DNA of 64,000 nt from Prauserella aidingensis (lineage in GTDB: Bacteria > Actinomycetota > Actinomycetes > Mycobacteriales > Pseudonocardiaceae). The notes beneath the pieces are model-generated. The model did no database searches, was not told the origin of the DNA, and saw nothing but the letters and a program-made list of their open reading frames with translations. Below are positions 18,593 to 29,567 of this stretch, piece after piece. Each line of letters starts with the position of its first letter. Position 1 is the first letter of the stretch. The stretch is from the NCBI RefSeq assembly GCF_024171865.1, contig NZ_JAMTCN010000013.1:62001-126000 (forward strand), written 5' to 3'. A program made the position numbers and the translations under genes.

Positions 18593-18734
18593 CCCGACCA
18601 CCTCGTTTCCTCGTCGACGTTCGTTCGCCGCAGCGTGCCGTTCCGTGCTCGCCCGCTACGACGCCTCAGGTCTGCGCTACGACACTCCGGATTCCGACAC
18701 CGCAGGCTTTCGACCCGCAGGCCTTCGAACTCGC

Positions 18735-18760
18735 AACTATTCAACGTGCGTTGAATAGTT
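18735..18760. promoter_or_regulatory. 26-bp TetR-type operator between monooxygenase and gltX
   Basis: AACTATTCAACG (18735-18746), TG, CGTTGAATAGTT (18749-18760): perfect 12-bp arms. It is AT-rich in a GC-rich intergenic region and lies between two divergent genes. Size and symmetry resemble TetR-family operators. No TetR gene is present in the window. Confidence 0.7.
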
Positions 18761-18797
18761 TCAGCATGCGCTCGCGGGCGGCGGAAGTCAACAGCGC

Positions 18798-18803
18798 TAC
18801 GCT
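18798..18803 (+). promoter_or_regulatory. -10 box of gltX
   Basis: TACGCT, 9 nt before the gltX ATG; very short or no leader. Confidence 0.5.
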
Positions 18804-18812
18804 GGGTGGGCT

Positions 18813-20300
18813 ATGACTGAGAACAAGCCCGCCGCCGTTCGCGCCCGCTTCTGCCCGTCGCCCACCGGTACGCCGCACGTGGGCCTGATCCGCACCGCGC
18901 TGTTCAACTGGGCGTTCGCCCGGCACAACGGCGGGAAGCTCGTGTTCCGTGTCGAGGACACCGACGCGTCGCGTGACAGCGAGGAGTCGTACACGGCCCT
19001 GCTCGACGCACTGCGGTGGCTCGGCATCGACTGGGACGAAGGGCCCGAGGCCGGGGGCGAGTACGGCCCGTACCGGCAGAGCGAACGCGGCGACATCTAC
19101 CGCGACGTCGCCGCGAAGCTGCTCGAGGCGGGCGAGCTCTACGAGGCGTTCTCCACCAACGAGGAGGTCCAGCAGCGGCGGAAGGACGCCGGGCAGGACC
19201 CCCAGCTCGGCTACGACAACTACGACCGCGACCTCACGGAGGAGCAGAAGCGGGCCTTCCGCGCCGAGGGCCGCGAACCGGTGCTGCGCCTCCGGATGCC
19301 GGACGAGGACCTGTCCTGGAACGACCTCGTGCGCGGTGAGATCGAGTTCAAGGCCGGTACCGTCCCCGATCCCGTGCTGGTGCGCGCCAACGGGGCGCCG
19401 CTGTACACGCTGACCAACCCCGTCGACGACGCCCTGATGCGCATCACGCACGTGCTGCGCGGTGAGGACCTGCTCCCGTCGACGCCGAGGCAGATCGCGC
19501 TGTACGGGGCCCTGCAGCGCGTCGGCGTCGCCGAGTTCGTCCCCGAGTTCGGTCACCTGCCGTACGTCATGGGCGAGGGCAACAAGAAACTGTCCAAACG
19601 AGACCCGCAGTCGAACCTGTTCAACTACCGCGACCGCGGTTTCGTCCCGGAAGGGCTGTTGAACTACCTCGCGCTGCTCGGGTGGTCGATCGCCGACGAC
19701 CGCGACATCTTCACCGTCGACGAGCTCGTCGAGGCGTTCGAGATCACCAAGGTCAGCGCCAACCCCGCGCGGTTCGACGTCAAGAAGGCCGAGTCGATCA
19801 ACGGCAACCACGTGCGCTCGCTGAGCCACGACGACTTCGTCGCGCGCGTCACGCCGTACCTCGTCGACGCGGGCGTGCTGCCGGCCCGGCCGTCCGAGGA
19901 CCAGCAGGCGAAGCTCACCGCGATCGCGCCGCTGGTGCAGGAACGCGTGGCCGTGCTGTCCGAGGCCTGCGACCTGCTGCGGTTCCTGTTCGTCGACGAG
20001 GCCGAGTTCGCACCGGAGGAGGCCGCGGCCACGAAGGCGCTCGGCCCGGACTCCGAACCGGCACTGCGGGCCGCCATCGAGGCTCTGGAAGGGCTCTCGT
20101 CGTGGGCCGCGGCCGACATCGAGCAGGCGCTCAAGGACGCGCTCGTCGAAGGCCTGGGACTCAAGCCGCGCAAGGCGTTCACCCCCGTGCGCGTCGCCGT
20201 GACCGGACGCACCGTGTCACCGCCGCTCTACGAATCGATGGAACTGCTCGGCCGTGATGTGTCACTCGGACGGCTGCGCCGAGCGCTGCCGGGCAACTGA
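18813..20300 (+). CDS. gltX: Glutamyl-tRNA synthetase
   Basis: A 495-residue class I synthetase. The HIGH-type motif is [17 protein letters not shown] (residues 15-31) and the KMSKS-type loop is KKLSKRD near residue 258. It attaches glutamate to tRNA-Glu. Most actinobacteria lack glutaminyl-tRNA synthetase, so the enzyme is probably non-discriminating and also charges tRNA-Gln for later amidation by GatCAB (known for the phylum, not visible here). Genes for both tRNA substrates lie 1.1 kb downstream. Confidence 0.97.
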   Translation: MTENKPAAVRARFCPSPTGTPHVGLIRTALFNWAFARHNGGKLVFRVEDTDASRDSEESYTALLDALRWLGIDWDEGPEAGGEYGPYRQSERGDIYRDVAAKLLEAGELYEAFSTNEEVQQRRKDAGQDPQLGYDNYDRDLTEEQKRAFRAEGREPVLRLRMPDEDLSWNDLVRGEIEFKAGTVPDPVLVRANGAPLYTLTNPVDDALMRITHVLRGEDLLPSTPRQIALYGALQRVGVAEFVPEFGHLPYVMGEGNKKLSKRDPQSNLFNYRDRGFVPEGLLNYLALLGWSIADDRDIFTVDELVEAFEITKVSANPARFDVKKAESINGNHVRSLSHDDFVARVTPYLVDAGVLPARPSEDQQAKLTAIAPLVQERVAVLSEACDLLRFLFVDEAEFAPEEAAATKALGPDSEPALRAAIEALEGLSSWAAADIEQALKDALVEGLGLKPRKAFTPVRVAVTGRTVSPPLYESMELLGRDVSLGRLRRALPGN

Positions 20301-20374
20301 GCGTAGGCGAGCTGGACCGAAACAGACCCGGCCATATCACCTCCTCAGCAGAGTCGGGCCGACGCAAAAACCCC

Positions 20375-20380
20375 TAGCCT
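20375..20380 (+). promoter_or_regulatory. -10 box of the HAD gene, leaderless
   Basis: TAGCCT followed by 7 nt and the GTG start. Confidence 0.5.
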
Positions 20381-20387
20381 CGCGTGA

Positions 20388-21224
20388 GTGGCTTTTGCGC
20401 TTGGCTCCCCGACAGCTCCGCATCCCGTCCCCGACACCGATCGTGACGACGTCGACGTCTGGGCACCGCCCGAACTCCGGGTCGTGTGCCTGGACATCGA
20501 CGACACACTGATCGACTTCACGGAGACGGGCAAGCGCACGCTCGCCGCGCTCACCGGACGTCGCGACATCTGGGACGAATGGGAACGCGTCACCGACGAG
20601 CACGTCGCACGCGTCGTCGCGGGCGACCTCGACTACGCCGACATGCACACCCGGCGCACCCACGCATTCCTGCGCGGCCTCGGCATGGACGTCGACCTCG
20701 CCTCCGCGGCCGCGTTCGAGACCCGCCGCAAGACGCTGCTGAACCGGTCGTGGCGGCTCTTCGACGACGTCGTTCCCTGTCTGGAATGGCTCGCCGCCGC
20801 CGGTATCCAGCTGGCCGCCGTGACGAACGCCTCCGGGGCCCACCAGCGCGACAAGCTCGCATCCCTCGGTCTCGCCCGGTTCTTCGACCACGTCGCCATC
20901 GCAGGCGAACTGGGCGTCGCCAAACCCGATCCCGCGATGTTCCAGTCCGTCTGCCTCCAACTCGGCTGCGACCCGCGCGAGGCCGTGCACCTGGGGGACA
21001 AGCTCACCACCGACGCCGTCGGAGCGCGTGACGCCGGTCTCACCGGAATCTGGCTGCACCGCGACCCCGACCACGAACTCGCCCCGCGGACTGCCGACGA
21101 CGACACCGAGGACGCGGCCCGCAGCGGGGCGCCCGCCGACATCCACGTCCTCACCTCGCTGGCCGGCCTGCCCGAACTGCTCGTCTCCGAGTTCGTGCGC
21201 GTCGGCGTCCCCGCCCCGCGCTGA
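20388..21224 (+). CDS. HAD-superfamily hydrolase
   Basis: A 278-residue protein with the four HAD motifs: I at D36-x-D38-D39-T-L (VCLDIDDTLIDF), II as AVTNASG, III around the Lys of GVAKPDPAMF, and IV as HLGDKLTTDAVGARDAG. A helical cap at about 48-115 (C1 type) marks it as a phosphatase of small metabolites, such as phosphoglycolate phosphatase or related enzymes; the substrate is not determined. The GTG start follows a -10 box by 7 nt. The first 30 and last 40 residues are extensions beyond the core fold. Confidence 0.87.
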   Translation: MAFALGSPTAPHPVPDTDRDDVDVWAPPELRVVCLDIDDTLIDFTETGKRTLAALTGRRDIWDEWERVTDEHVARVVAGDLDYADMHTRRTHAFLRGLGMDVDLASAAAFETRRKTLLNRSWRLFDDVVPCLEWLAAAGIQLAAVTNASGAHQRDKLASLGLARFFDHVAIAGELGVAKPDPAMFQSVCLQLGCDPREAVHLGDKLTTDAVGARDAGLTGIWLHRDPDHELAPRTADDDTEDAARSGAPADIHVLTSLAGLPELLVSEFVRVGVPAPR

Positions 21225-21397
21225 GACGCCGCACCGGCCGTGACACCTGCGGCAACGCGCCGGGACGCCGCGGACGGGACCCCGGCTGCAAGCGGCCACA
21301 CAGCGTGGTCTATGCTTTCTTCAACAACGCGATACGGACCCGGGACGGGCCTGGCGAGCCGACGAGCTCCGCGGAACGACTCGGACGAAGTATCCGT

Positions 21398-21469
21398 TGG
21401 GGTATGGTGTAATCGGCAGCACGACTGATTCTGGTTCAGTTAGTCTAGGTTCGAGTCCTGGTACCCCAG
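21398..21469 (+). tRNA. tRNA-Gln (CTG anticodon)
   Basis: Acceptor arms TGGGGTA and TACCCCA with discriminator G; anticodon stem ACTGA/TCAGT around TTCTGGT, giving anticodon CTG; T-arm CTAGG-TTCGAGT-CCTGG. 72 nt, CCA not encoded. A possible -10 TATGCT lies at 21311-21316. Confidence 0.95.
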
Positions 21470-21522
21470 CTGAGAAGCGAACACACCGCTCTGGTAAGTT
21501 CTCTTCCAACACAAAAGAACAC

Positions 21523-21595
21523 GCCCCCGTCGTCTAGCGGCCTAGGACGCCGGCCTCTCACGCCGGTAGCGTGGGTTCGAATCCCATCGGGGGTA
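21523..21595 (+). tRNA. tRNA-Glu (CTC anticodon)
   Basis: Acceptor arms GCCCCCG and CGGGGGT with discriminator A (G1-U72 pair as in mycobacterial tRNA-Glu); anticodon stem CCGGC/GCCGG around CTCTCAC, giving anticodon CTC; T-loop TTCGAAT. 73 nt, CCA not encoded. It lies 53 bp after tRNA-Gln and is probably cotranscribed. Confidence 0.96.
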
Positions 21596-21611
21596 CGAGA
21601 AAAAGTAGGGA

Positions 21612-21646
21612 AACCCTATCTGCGGAAAGCGCAGATAGGGTTTTTC
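21612..21646 (+). terminator. Terminator of the tRNA-Gln/tRNA-Glu unit
   Basis: AAACCCTATCTGCG and CGCAGATAGGGTTT are perfect 14-bp arms around GAAAG, ending in a T-run. It begins 16 nt after tRNA-Glu. Confidence 0.92.
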
Positions 21647-21932
21647 TCGTTGTGTCTTGTGGGTGCGCAGCCCCCACACCCCAGCCCGGCGGGCTCCGCC
21701 CCTCCGGCCCCCTGCCTGTGGTCGCGTGGCGTTCGTGGGTTGCGTGGGGTGGGTGGGTCGGCCGAGTTCGCTGCGCTCACCGGCCTGAGTTGGGGAGGGG
21801 GCGTCGACCTCGCTGCGCTTCGGTCGACGGTTCGGGTTCCGTAGGTGCGTTCGTCGACGGGTGGGCGGCCGTTGCTCGCTGCGCTCGCTCGGTCTCGCAG
21901 GGGTGAGGGGTGGCCGGGTGCGGGTTTCGGGG
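21647..21932. other. GC-rich gap with repeated TCGCTGCGCT words
   Basis: This gap shows no gene. It holds three copies of TCGCTGCGCT (near 21768, 21810 and 21876), two inside small inverted repeats such as GTCGAC..GTCGAC. Role unknown. Confidence 0.4.
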
Positions 21933-22652
21933 TCAGAGGCGTTCCTGGAGGGATTCCGCGGCGTCCAGGAGGTCGCTCGCCCAACGGGCGCCCGGCTTCC
22001 GGCCGATCCGGTCCACCGGACCCGACACCGACACCGCCGCCACGACCGCACCCGACGAATCCCGCACCGGCGCCGACACACTCGCCACCCCCGGCTCGCG
22101 TTCGGCCACACTCTGCGCCCAACCACGACGCCGAACCTCCAACAGCGTCCGCTCCCCGAACACGGCCTCCGCCAGAATCGACTGCTGCGTATGGGCATCC
22201 GCCCACGCCGTCAGCACCTTCGCCCCGGAACCCGCCGTCATCGGCAACCGCGTACCCACCGGCACCGTGTCCCGCAGCCCACTCGGTGGCTCGGCCGACG
22301 CCACACATACCCGCTGCACCCCGTCCCGGCGGTACACCTGCACGCTCTCGCCCGTCATGTCCCGCAACTTGGGCAACACGACCGCCGTCGCATCCAACAG
22401 CGGATCCGCCGTCCCACCGGACAACTCCGCCAACGCCGCACCGGGACGCCACCGGCCGTCCGGACCCCGCCGCAACAACCGGTGCACCTCGAGCCCCACC
22501 GCCAACCGGTGCGCCGTCGCCCGCGGCAGCCCCGTCTCGGCGCACAACTCCGCCAAGCCGCACGGCTGCTGCGCCGCCGCCTGCAACACGGCGATCGCCT
22601 TGTCCAAGACACCGATACCGCTCTGCTGAGCCTCAGAGTTATGCTGTCCCAC
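21933..22652 (-). CDS. ndgR: IclR-family regulator of leucine biosynthesis
   Basis: A 239-residue IclR protein: N-terminal winged helix ([34 protein letters not shown]) and a C-terminal effector domain ending in [13 protein letters not shown]. It corresponds in sequence and position to NdgR of Streptomyces and LtbR of Corynebacterium, which control leuCD and other amino acid genes. It is divergent from leuC. On its strand TAGTAT ends 6 nt before the GTG start, so its mRNA is probably leaderless. Confidence 0.9.
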   Translation of the reverse strand: MGQHNSEAQQSGIGVLDKAIAVLQAAAQQPCGLAELCAETGLPRATAHRLAVGLEVHRLLRRGPDGRWRPGAALAELSGGTADPLLDATAVVLPKLRDMTGESVQVYRRDGVQRVCVASAEPPSGLRDTVPVGTRLPMTAGSGAKVLTAWADAHTQQSILAEAVFGERTLLEVRRRGWAQSVAEREPGVASVSAPVRDSSGAVVAAVSVSGPVDRIGRKPGARWASDLLDAAESLQERL

Positions 22653-22658
22653 ACAGCG

Positions 22659-22701
22659 ATACTACAATCCCGAAGTCTGGGACGTCCACCATTTGGGACG
22701 G
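22659..22701. promoter_or_regulatory. Overlapping divergent promoters and putative NdgR site
   Basis: TACAAT (22663-22668, plus strand) is a near-consensus -10 for leuC and overlaps TAGTAT (22664-22659, minus strand), the -10 of ndgR. Just downstream on the plus strand TGGGACG occurs twice (near 22679 and 22695), flanking the palindrome GGACGTCC. A regulator bound here would cover the leuC start point. Confidence 0.55.
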
Positions 22702-22751
22702 TTCGGGTGATCACAGTCCGGCCGGCCACCACATTTCCCCGATGGTCGTCG

Positions 22752-22795
22752 GTTCCCAGCGACCACAGTTCCCAGCGACCACAGTTCCCAGCGAC
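22752..22795 (+). repeat. 16-bp tandem repeats in the leuC leader
   Basis: GTTCCCAGCGACCACA occurs twice, then a 12-nt partial copy, 18 nt before the leuC ATG. A frame from the GTG at 22707 crosses the repeats and ends at TGATG, overlapping the leuC ATG by one base. Confidence 0.8.
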
Positions 22796-22813
22796 GTTCA
22801 TGGAGGAGCCCTG

Positions 22814-24226
<1,413 letters not shown>

Positions 24227-24288
24227 CCCACCACCACTTCACACCGATCGCACGCGAGAGCGATCGCACACACCGGGAGTCACCCCTC

Positions 24289-24894
24289 ATGGAACCGATC
24301 ACCGAGCACACCGGCATCGGAGTGCCGCTGCGCAGGTCCAACGTGGACACCGACCAGATCATCCCCGCCGTCTACCTCAAGCGTGTGAGCCGTACCGGCT
24401 TCGAGGACGGCCTGTTCGCCGCCTGGCGCGGCGACGAGCAGTTCGTGCTCAACGTCGAGCCCTTCGACCGCGGCACCGTGCTCGTCGCCGGGCCCGACTT
24501 CGGCACCGGCTCCTCACGGGAGCACGCCGTGTGGGCGCTGATGAACTACGGCTTCCGCGTCGTCATCTCGTCCCGCTTCGCCGACATCTTCCGCGGTAAC
24601 GCCGGCAAGCAGGGGCTCGTGGCCGCGCAGTGCTCGCCCGACGACGTCGAACTGCTGTGGAAGATCCTCGAGAACGAACCCGGCACCACGGTCACTGTGG
24701 ACCTCGCGGAGAAGACCGTGCGGGCCAAGGACTTCAGTGCCCCCTTCGAGATCGACGACTACACGCGCTGGCGGCTGATGGAGGGCCTCGACGACATCGC
24801 CCTGACGCTGCGCCACGCCGACGACATCGCCGAGTTCGAACGAGGCAGGCCCGCCCACAAGCCCGTGACGCTTCCGGCGGAGCAGTCGCAGTAG
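24289..24894 (+). CDS. leuD: 3-isopropylmalate dehydratase, small subunit
   Basis: A 201-residue swivel domain partner of LeuC. It contains [17 protein letters not shown] and [20 protein letters not shown], which supply substrate-binding residues. It is cotranscribed with leuC, with GGGAG upstream of the ATG. Confidence 0.96.
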   Translation: MEPITEHTGIGVPLRRSNVDTDQIIPAVYLKRVSRTGFEDGLFAAWRGDEQFVLNVEPFDRGTVLVAGPDFGTGSSREHAVWALMNYGFRVVISSRFADIFRGNAGKQGLVAAQCSPDDVELLWKILENEPGTTVTVDLAEKTVRAKDFSAPFEIDDYTRWRLMEGLDDIALTLRHADDIAEFERGRPAHKPVTLPAEQSQ

Positions 24895-25074
24895 GAGCAG
24901 CCTCAGCAGGCCCACCACCTCCTGGCGAACCTCGAAGATTCCCTGTTCACCAAGGGAATCCGGCCCGGCCCACCGGCCGGCATCCGACGCCGGACGGCCG
25001 CCTTCCGAACCGGGTCCGATCGCCGCTCCCGGGCGGCGATCGCCCATCCGGTAAGGGAAAAATCCGCGTGCCGT

Positions 25075-25104
25075 TTGGAAATTGTGCTGCGTAGGTAATA
25101 CCGT
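25075..25104 (+). promoter_or_regulatory. Promoter of hup
   Basis: -35 TTGGAA (25075-25080), 18 bp, -10 TACCGT (25099-25104), giving a leader of about 50 nt with a strong GGAGG site, unlike the leaderless neighbours. Confidence 0.6.
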
Positions 25105-25160
25105 GTGCGCATGTCGGCCGGTGTGGCCGGGTAACACGTAGTTCTTCTTGGAGGACTGGA

Positions 25161-26030
25161 ATGGCCAACAAGGCCCAACTCATCGAGGCGCTCGGCGAGC
25201 GTCTGGGCGACAAGAAGGTCGCCACGCAGGCCGTCGACAATCTCGTCGACATCATCATTCGGACGGTCAACAAGGGTGAAAAGGTGAACATCACCGGTTT
25301 CGGTGTGTTCGAGAAGCGCGCCCGCGCCGCCCGCACCGCGCGGAACCCGCGTACCGGTGAGACCGTCCGCGTGAAGAAGACCAACGTCCCGGCCTTCCGC
25401 GCGGGCACCACCTTCAAGGATGTGGTGAGCGGCACGAAGAAGCTGCCGAAGGCCACGAAGGCCAAGCCGGTGTCCGGCACGACGGCGCGCGGCACCACCG
25501 CCCGTGCCACGACGTCCACGGCGTCGTCCACGCGCAGCACGACCACCCGTTCGCGTGCCACGACCGCGACCCGGGCCACGGCCACGAAGTCGGCTCCGAA
25601 GACCGCGACCAAGTCCACGGCGTCGAAGTCCACGGCCACCAAGTCGGCTCCGAAGACGGCCGCCAAGTCCACGGCGTCGAAGTCGACCGCGTCGAAGTCG
25701 ACCGGAAGCAAGGCCACGGCCGCCAAGTCCACGGCTGCCAAGTCGACCGCCGCCAAGTCGACCGCTGCCAAGAGCACCACGAAGGCCGCGCCGAAGACGG
25801 CGTCGAAGTCCACGGCCGCCAAGTCCACGGCGTCGAAGTCGACGGCCGCCAAGTCCTCGACCGCGAAGGCCTCGACTGCGAAGTCGACGGCCGCCAAGTC
25901 GACGGCCAAGAAGCCTGCGACCAAGGCCGCGCCGAAGACCGCCACGAAGACGACCAAGGCGGCAGCCACGCCGGCGAAGACCACCGCCAAGGCGTCCACG
26001 ACGAAGAAGACGGCCACCAAGAAGAAGTGA
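25161..26030 (+). CDS. hup: HU-type nucleoid protein with long Lys/Ser/Thr/Ala tail
   Basis: Residues 1-90 are a complete HU domain ([48 protein letters not shown]). The remaining 200 residues are a basic tail of repeated [14 protein letters not shown] and KSAPKTA motifs, similar in design to mycobacterial HupB but longer (289 versus about 214 residues) and richer in Ser/Thr. Such tails bind DNA loosely and compact the nucleoid. The tail DNA is internally repetitive, so its length may vary between strains. GGAGG precedes the ATG by 7 nt. It has the mycobacterial neighbours leuD and mutT1. Confidence 0.95.
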   Translation: MANKAQLIEALGERLGDKKVATQAVDNLVDIIIRTVNKGEKVNITGFGVFEKRARAARTARNPRTGETVRVKKTNVPAFRAGTTFKDVVSGTKKLPKATKAKPVSGTTARGTTARATTSTASSTRSTTTRSRATTATRATATKSAPKTATKSTASKSTATKSAPKTAAKSTASKSTASKSTGSKATAAKSTAAKSTAAKSTAAKSTTKAAPKTASKSTAAKSTASKSTAAKSSTAKASTAKSTAAKSTAKKPATKAAPKTATKTTKAAATPAKTTAKASTTKKTATKKK

Positions 26031-26113
26031 GCCGCTCGGCGGCTCACCCTCACGTGGCGTCGTTCACGTCACGCGCAGCCGGGCCCCGCGCCACATCCGG
26101 TGGTGCGGGGCCC
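26027..26113 (+). terminator. Double hairpin terminator of hup
   Basis: GTGAGCCGC-TCG-GCGGCTCAC (26027-26047) overlaps the hup stop codon. A second stem, GGGCCCCGC (26081-26089) with GCGGGGCCC (26105-26113), follows. Neither has a T-run. Confidence 0.65.
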
Positions 26114-26119
26114 GTCGCT

Positions 26120-26190
26120 GTGCGGGAGAACACGTGCGGAAAAGCACGTGCGGGGAAACACGTTCAGGAATGCCTCGTGCGGCAAGCCAC
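26120..26190 (+). repeat. 14-bp tandem array after hup (5 units)
   Basis: Units GTGCGGGAGAACAC, GTGCGGAAAAGCAC, GTGCGGGGAAACAC, a degenerate 15-nt unit, and GTGCGGCAAGCCAC follow one another. Each intact unit begins GTGCGG and ends CAC. It lies in the 330-bp gap between the convergent hup and mutT1 genes; the rest of the gap (26191-26360) shows only small GC-rich inverted repeats. Confidence 0.8.
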
Positions 26191-26360
26191 CGCGCGGGAC
26201 GGCATCGCCGTGGAGCCGTGCCGCTGCACGGGGAGCCGCGGCACGGGCAGCCCGTTGTGCCGGGCGCGCTGTGACGGCGTGTGACGCCGCCGCTGGAGCG
26301 ACGATGCCTCTGTCGGGCCCCTCGGGCCGGTGCTTTCCCGTGCGGGACGCTCCGGCCGCC

Positions 26361-27308
26361 TCAGACGGCGAGTGGTGCGGCCAGTGGGTTCGACAGGTAG
26401 CCGGCCGCGACGAGACGTCCCACCCGGTCGAACGAGAGCTGCCAGACCGAGCCCTTCTTCGCCGGGAGACCGTCCGGTGTGGTGTGTGGCAACGTGACGC
26501 CACCACGGTCGGCGAGGACGGCCACGGCGTGCGGGATCACACCTCCCTGGCTGCACACCACGGGGGTGCCGCCCTCGACCGCGATCTCGACGATGCGCTG
26601 CACGGCGCGATGCGGGTCGGCGGCGAACGCGCGCTCCGAGAGTGCGTCGTCGTGTCCCACCTCGGTGCCGAGGTCCTCGGCGACGCCCCGCACCGTCTGG
26701 ACGCAGCGCAACAGGGGAGCGGACACCACCCGGTCCGGGGCGAACGCGTTCAGGACCGTGCGCAGGGCGCTCGCTTGCCGTTCACCCGCGTCACTCAACG
26801 GCCGCAGATCGTCGTCACCGGTCCAGGACTCCCGTTTGCCCGCCTTGGCGTGCCGCACGAGCAGCACCGACGTGACGTGTCGGGGCAGCGCGTCGAAGCA
26901 GGCCACCACGTCGGCATCCGATGCGTACGACAACAGCCGGGCCGCGTCGGACGGTGCGACCCAGCGCAGTTCGTCGACTTCCGCATTGGTCTCGAATGCG
27001 CCGTCGCCGGCCCGTGCACTGAAGTAGTCGACGGCTTTCCTGCCACGCGCGACGTGGTATTCGATCCGTTTCAGGAATGCGCCGAGTACGGCGCCGTAGC
27101 CCGTTTCCTCCCGGAGTTCCCGGACGGCCGCGACCGGCGCGGTTTCGCCCGGGTCGAGATGTCCTTTCGGCAGCGACCAGTCGTCGTAACGCGGCCGGTG
27201 GACGACCGCGATCTCGACACCCGGTTCGTCGCCCGTGGCGGGCCTCCACAGCACAGCACCCGCCGCGTGGGCGACGATCTCGTCTGTGGCGCCGGTGGTG
27301 GTACTCAC
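26361..27308 (-). CDS. mutT1: MutT1-type Nudix hydrolase fused to histidine phosphatase
   Basis: A 315-residue two-domain protein. Residues 10-140 hold the Nudix box ([20 protein letters not shown], starting at G49). Residues 145-315 are a histidine-phosphatase domain with the catalytic RHA motif (R152-H153). Mycobacterial MutT1 has this fusion and hydrolyses 8-oxo-dGTP and diadenosine polyphosphates. The GTG start overlaps the ppk stop (GTGA), indicating translational coupling on the minus strand. Longer upstream frames lie inside ppk and are rejected. Confidence 0.93.
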   Translation of the reverse strand: MSTTTGATDEIVAHAAGAVLWRPATGDEPGVEIAVVHRPRYDDWSLPKGHLDPGETAPVAAVRELREETGYGAVLGAFLKRIEYHVARGRKAVDYFSARAGDGAFETNAEVDELRWVAPSDAARLLSYASDADVVACFDALPRHVTSVLLVRHAKAGKRESWTGDDDLRPLSDAGERQASALRTVLNAFAPDRVVSAPLLRCVQTVRGVAEDLGTEVGHDDALSERAFAADPHRAVQRIVEIAVEGGTPVVCSQGGVIPHAVAVLADRGGVTLPHTTPDGLPAKKGSVWQLSFDRVGRLVAAGYLSNPLAAPLAV

Positions 27309-29515
27309 CCTGTTGCTCCGTGCTTGCGTAGCGTTTCCAGTTGATGGTCGCGGACCTCGGACGAATCCGCGGGGGAGGGTTGCCACTCACCCGTCGACGT
27401 GAGGATCCAGCACCGGGTGTGCCGGTCCATCGTCGAACTGAGGATCTCGTCGAGTTCTGCGGTCAGTTTCGGGTTGCGGACCTGGACGAGCGCTTCGATG
27501 CGACGGTCGAGGTTGCGGTGCATCATGTCGGCGCTGCCGATCCAGTACGAGGCGGTGGCGCGGAAGTGGAAGATCCGCGAATGCTCGAGGAACCGGCCGA
27601 GGATCGAACGCACGGTGATGTTGTCGCTCAGCCCCGGAACACCGGGTTTGAGCGTACAGATGCCGCGGACGATGACCTCGACGGGAACTCCGGCCTGTGA
27701 TGCGCGGTACAGCCCGTCGATGACCTGTTCGTCGACGAGCGAGTTGCACTTGAGGCGGATGCCTGCCTCGTGCCCCTGTTGCGCGAGTTCGATCTCCCGG
27801 GACACGTGGTCGAGGATCCCGCGCCGGATACCGCTCGGCGAGGTGAGGATGTTGCGGTACGTCGCCTGGTGCGAATAGCCGGTCAGGACGTTGAACAGGT
27901 CCGTCAGGTCGGCACCGATCGCCGGATCCGCTGTGAGCAGCCCCAGGTCCTCGTAGTGGCGCGCCGTCTTCGGGTTGTAGTTGCCCGTGCCGATGTGGCA
28001 GTAACGGCGGATGGTCGAACCCTCCTGCCGGACGACCAGCGACACCTTGCAGTGCGTCTTGAGGCCGACGAGCCCGTAGACGACGTGCACGCCCGACCGT
28101 TCGAGGGTGCGTGCCCACGTGATGTTGGCCTGTTCGTCGAACCGGGCCTTGATCTCGACGAGCGCGACGACCTGTTTGCCCGCCTCGGCGGCGTCGACGA
28201 GCGCGTCGACGATCGGCGAGTCGCCCGACGTGCGGTACAGCGTCTGCTTGATCGCCAGCACCTTGTCGTCCGCGGCCGCCTGCTCGATGAAGCGCTGCAC
28301 GCTCGTGGAGAACGAGTCGTACGGGTGGTGCACGAGCACGTCACCGTCGCGCAGGGTCGAGAACACGCTCTTGGGCGTCTCGCGTTCGCCGAACGCGGGA
28401 GGGGTCGCGGGGACGAACGGCGGGTCCTTGAGCTCCTGGCGGTCCAGTGCCAGCAGCTGGGTCAGGCACGACAGGTCCAGCAGCCCCGGCACCTCGACGA
28501 CGTCCCGCGTATCGACCTCGAGTTCGCGCAACAGCAGCTCGAGCATGTGCTCGCTCATGTCCTGCGAGACCTCGAGCCGCACCGGCGGGCCGAACCGGCG
28601 CTGCGCCAGCTCCCGTTCGAGCGCCTGCAACAGGTCCTCGTCGCGGTCCTCCTCGACCTCGAAGTCGGCGTTGCGGGTGACGCGGAACGCGTGGTGCTCG
28701 ATGACCTCCATACCGGAGAACAGCTCGCCCAGGTGGGCGGCGATGAGCTCCTCCAGGGGCAGGAAGGTGGCGGTCCGGGTGTCCCGCTGCGGTTCGGTGC
28801 GGACCAGCCGGGGCACGTTGTTCGGCACCTTCACCCTGGCGAACCGTTCGGTGCCCTCGGCCGGGTCGCGCACCGTGACGGCGAGGTTGAGCGAGAGGCC
28901 CGAGATGTACGGGAAGGGGTGGGCCGGGTCGACGGCCAGTGGCGTGAGCACCGGGAAGATCTGCTCCCGGAAGTAGCGCGAGAGCCGCTCGTGGTCGGCC
29001 TCGTCCAAACCGGACCACGACACGATGTGCACGCCCTCACCCGCCAGCGCGGGCCGCACCCGCGCCTCGAAGGCGGTGTTGTGCCGCTGGACGAGCTCCT
29101 GGTTGCGCTTGGCGATGTGGGCCAGCTGCTCCCGCGGCGTGAGCCCGTCGGCGCTGCGCACGGACAGGCCGGTCTCGTCTCGGCGCTTCAGCCCCGCCAC
29201 CCGGACCATGTAGAACTCATCCAAATTGGACGCGAAGATGGCGAGGAACTTGGCCCGCTCGAGCAGCGGCTGGGACTCGTCCTCGGCCAGCGCCAGCACC
29301 CGCGCGTTGAAGTCCTGCCACGAGAGTTCGCGGTTGAAATACCGGTTGTCCGGCAGTTCGTCGGGCGTGCGGTCGGTGGGGGTCGCGGCGGGCAGGGCGG
29401 CGGGCAGGGCGTGGTTCGCGCCGTCGGTGACGGTCGCTTGCGGTGGCGGTTCGGTGGTCACCCGCCTTGCGCCCGGAGAGCTCGCAGCGGGCGGGGTGCT
29501 CTCGTCGTTGGTCAC
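27305..29515 (-). CDS. ppk: Polyphosphate kinase 1
   Basis: A 736-residue enzyme that makes polyphosphate from ATP reversibly. It has the N-terminal domain ([19 protein letters not shown]), the head domain, and two PLD-like catalytic domains with autophosphorylated His H507 in [20 protein letters not shown]. The GTG at 29515 (VTNDESTPP) is preferred since GACAAT ends 6 nt before it; an ATG seven codons upstream (29536) is the alternative. The first 55 residues are Pro/Ala-rich. The order fbiD-ppk-mutT1 is conserved with mycobacteria, though there fbiD is transcribed with ppk. Confidence 0.95.
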   Translation of the reverse strand: MTNDESTPPAASSPGARRVTTEPPPQATVTDGANHALPAALPAATPTDRTPDELPDNRYFNRELSWQDFNARVLALAEDESQPLLERAKFLAIFASNLDEFYMVRVAGLKRRDETGLSVRSADGLTPREQLAHIAKRNQELVQRHNTAFEARVRPALAGEGVHIVSWSGLDEADHERLSRYFREQIFPVLTPLAVDPAHPFPYISGLSLNLAVTVRDPAEGTERFARVKVPNNVPRLVRTEPQRDTRTATFLPLEELIAAHLGELFSGMEVIEHHAFRVTRNADFEVEEDRDEDLLQALERELAQRRFGPPVRLEVSQDMSEHMLELLLRELEVDTRDVVEVPGLLDLSCLTQLLALDRQELKDPPFVPATPPAFGERETPKSVFSTLRDGDVLVHHPYDSFSTSVQRFIEQAAADDKVLAIKQTLYRTSGDSPIVDALVDAAEAGKQVVALVEIKARFDEQANITWARTLERSGVHVVYGLVGLKTHCKVSLVVRQEGSTIRRYCHIGTGNYNPKTARHYEDLGLLTADPAIGADLTDLFNVLTGYSHQATYRNILTSPSGIRRGILDHVSREIELAQQGHEAGIRLKCNSLVDEQVIDGLYRASQAGVPVEVIVRGICTLKPGVPGLSDNITVRSILGRFLEHSRIFHFRATASYWIGSADMMHRNLDRRIEALVQVRNPKLTAELDEILSSTMDRHTRCWILTSTGEWQPSPADSSEVRDHQLETLRKHGATG

Positions 29516-29567
29516 GGACGCATTGTCCACCAACATCCGGCCTCGTGGGCAGGTCCGCCGGGCAGGT

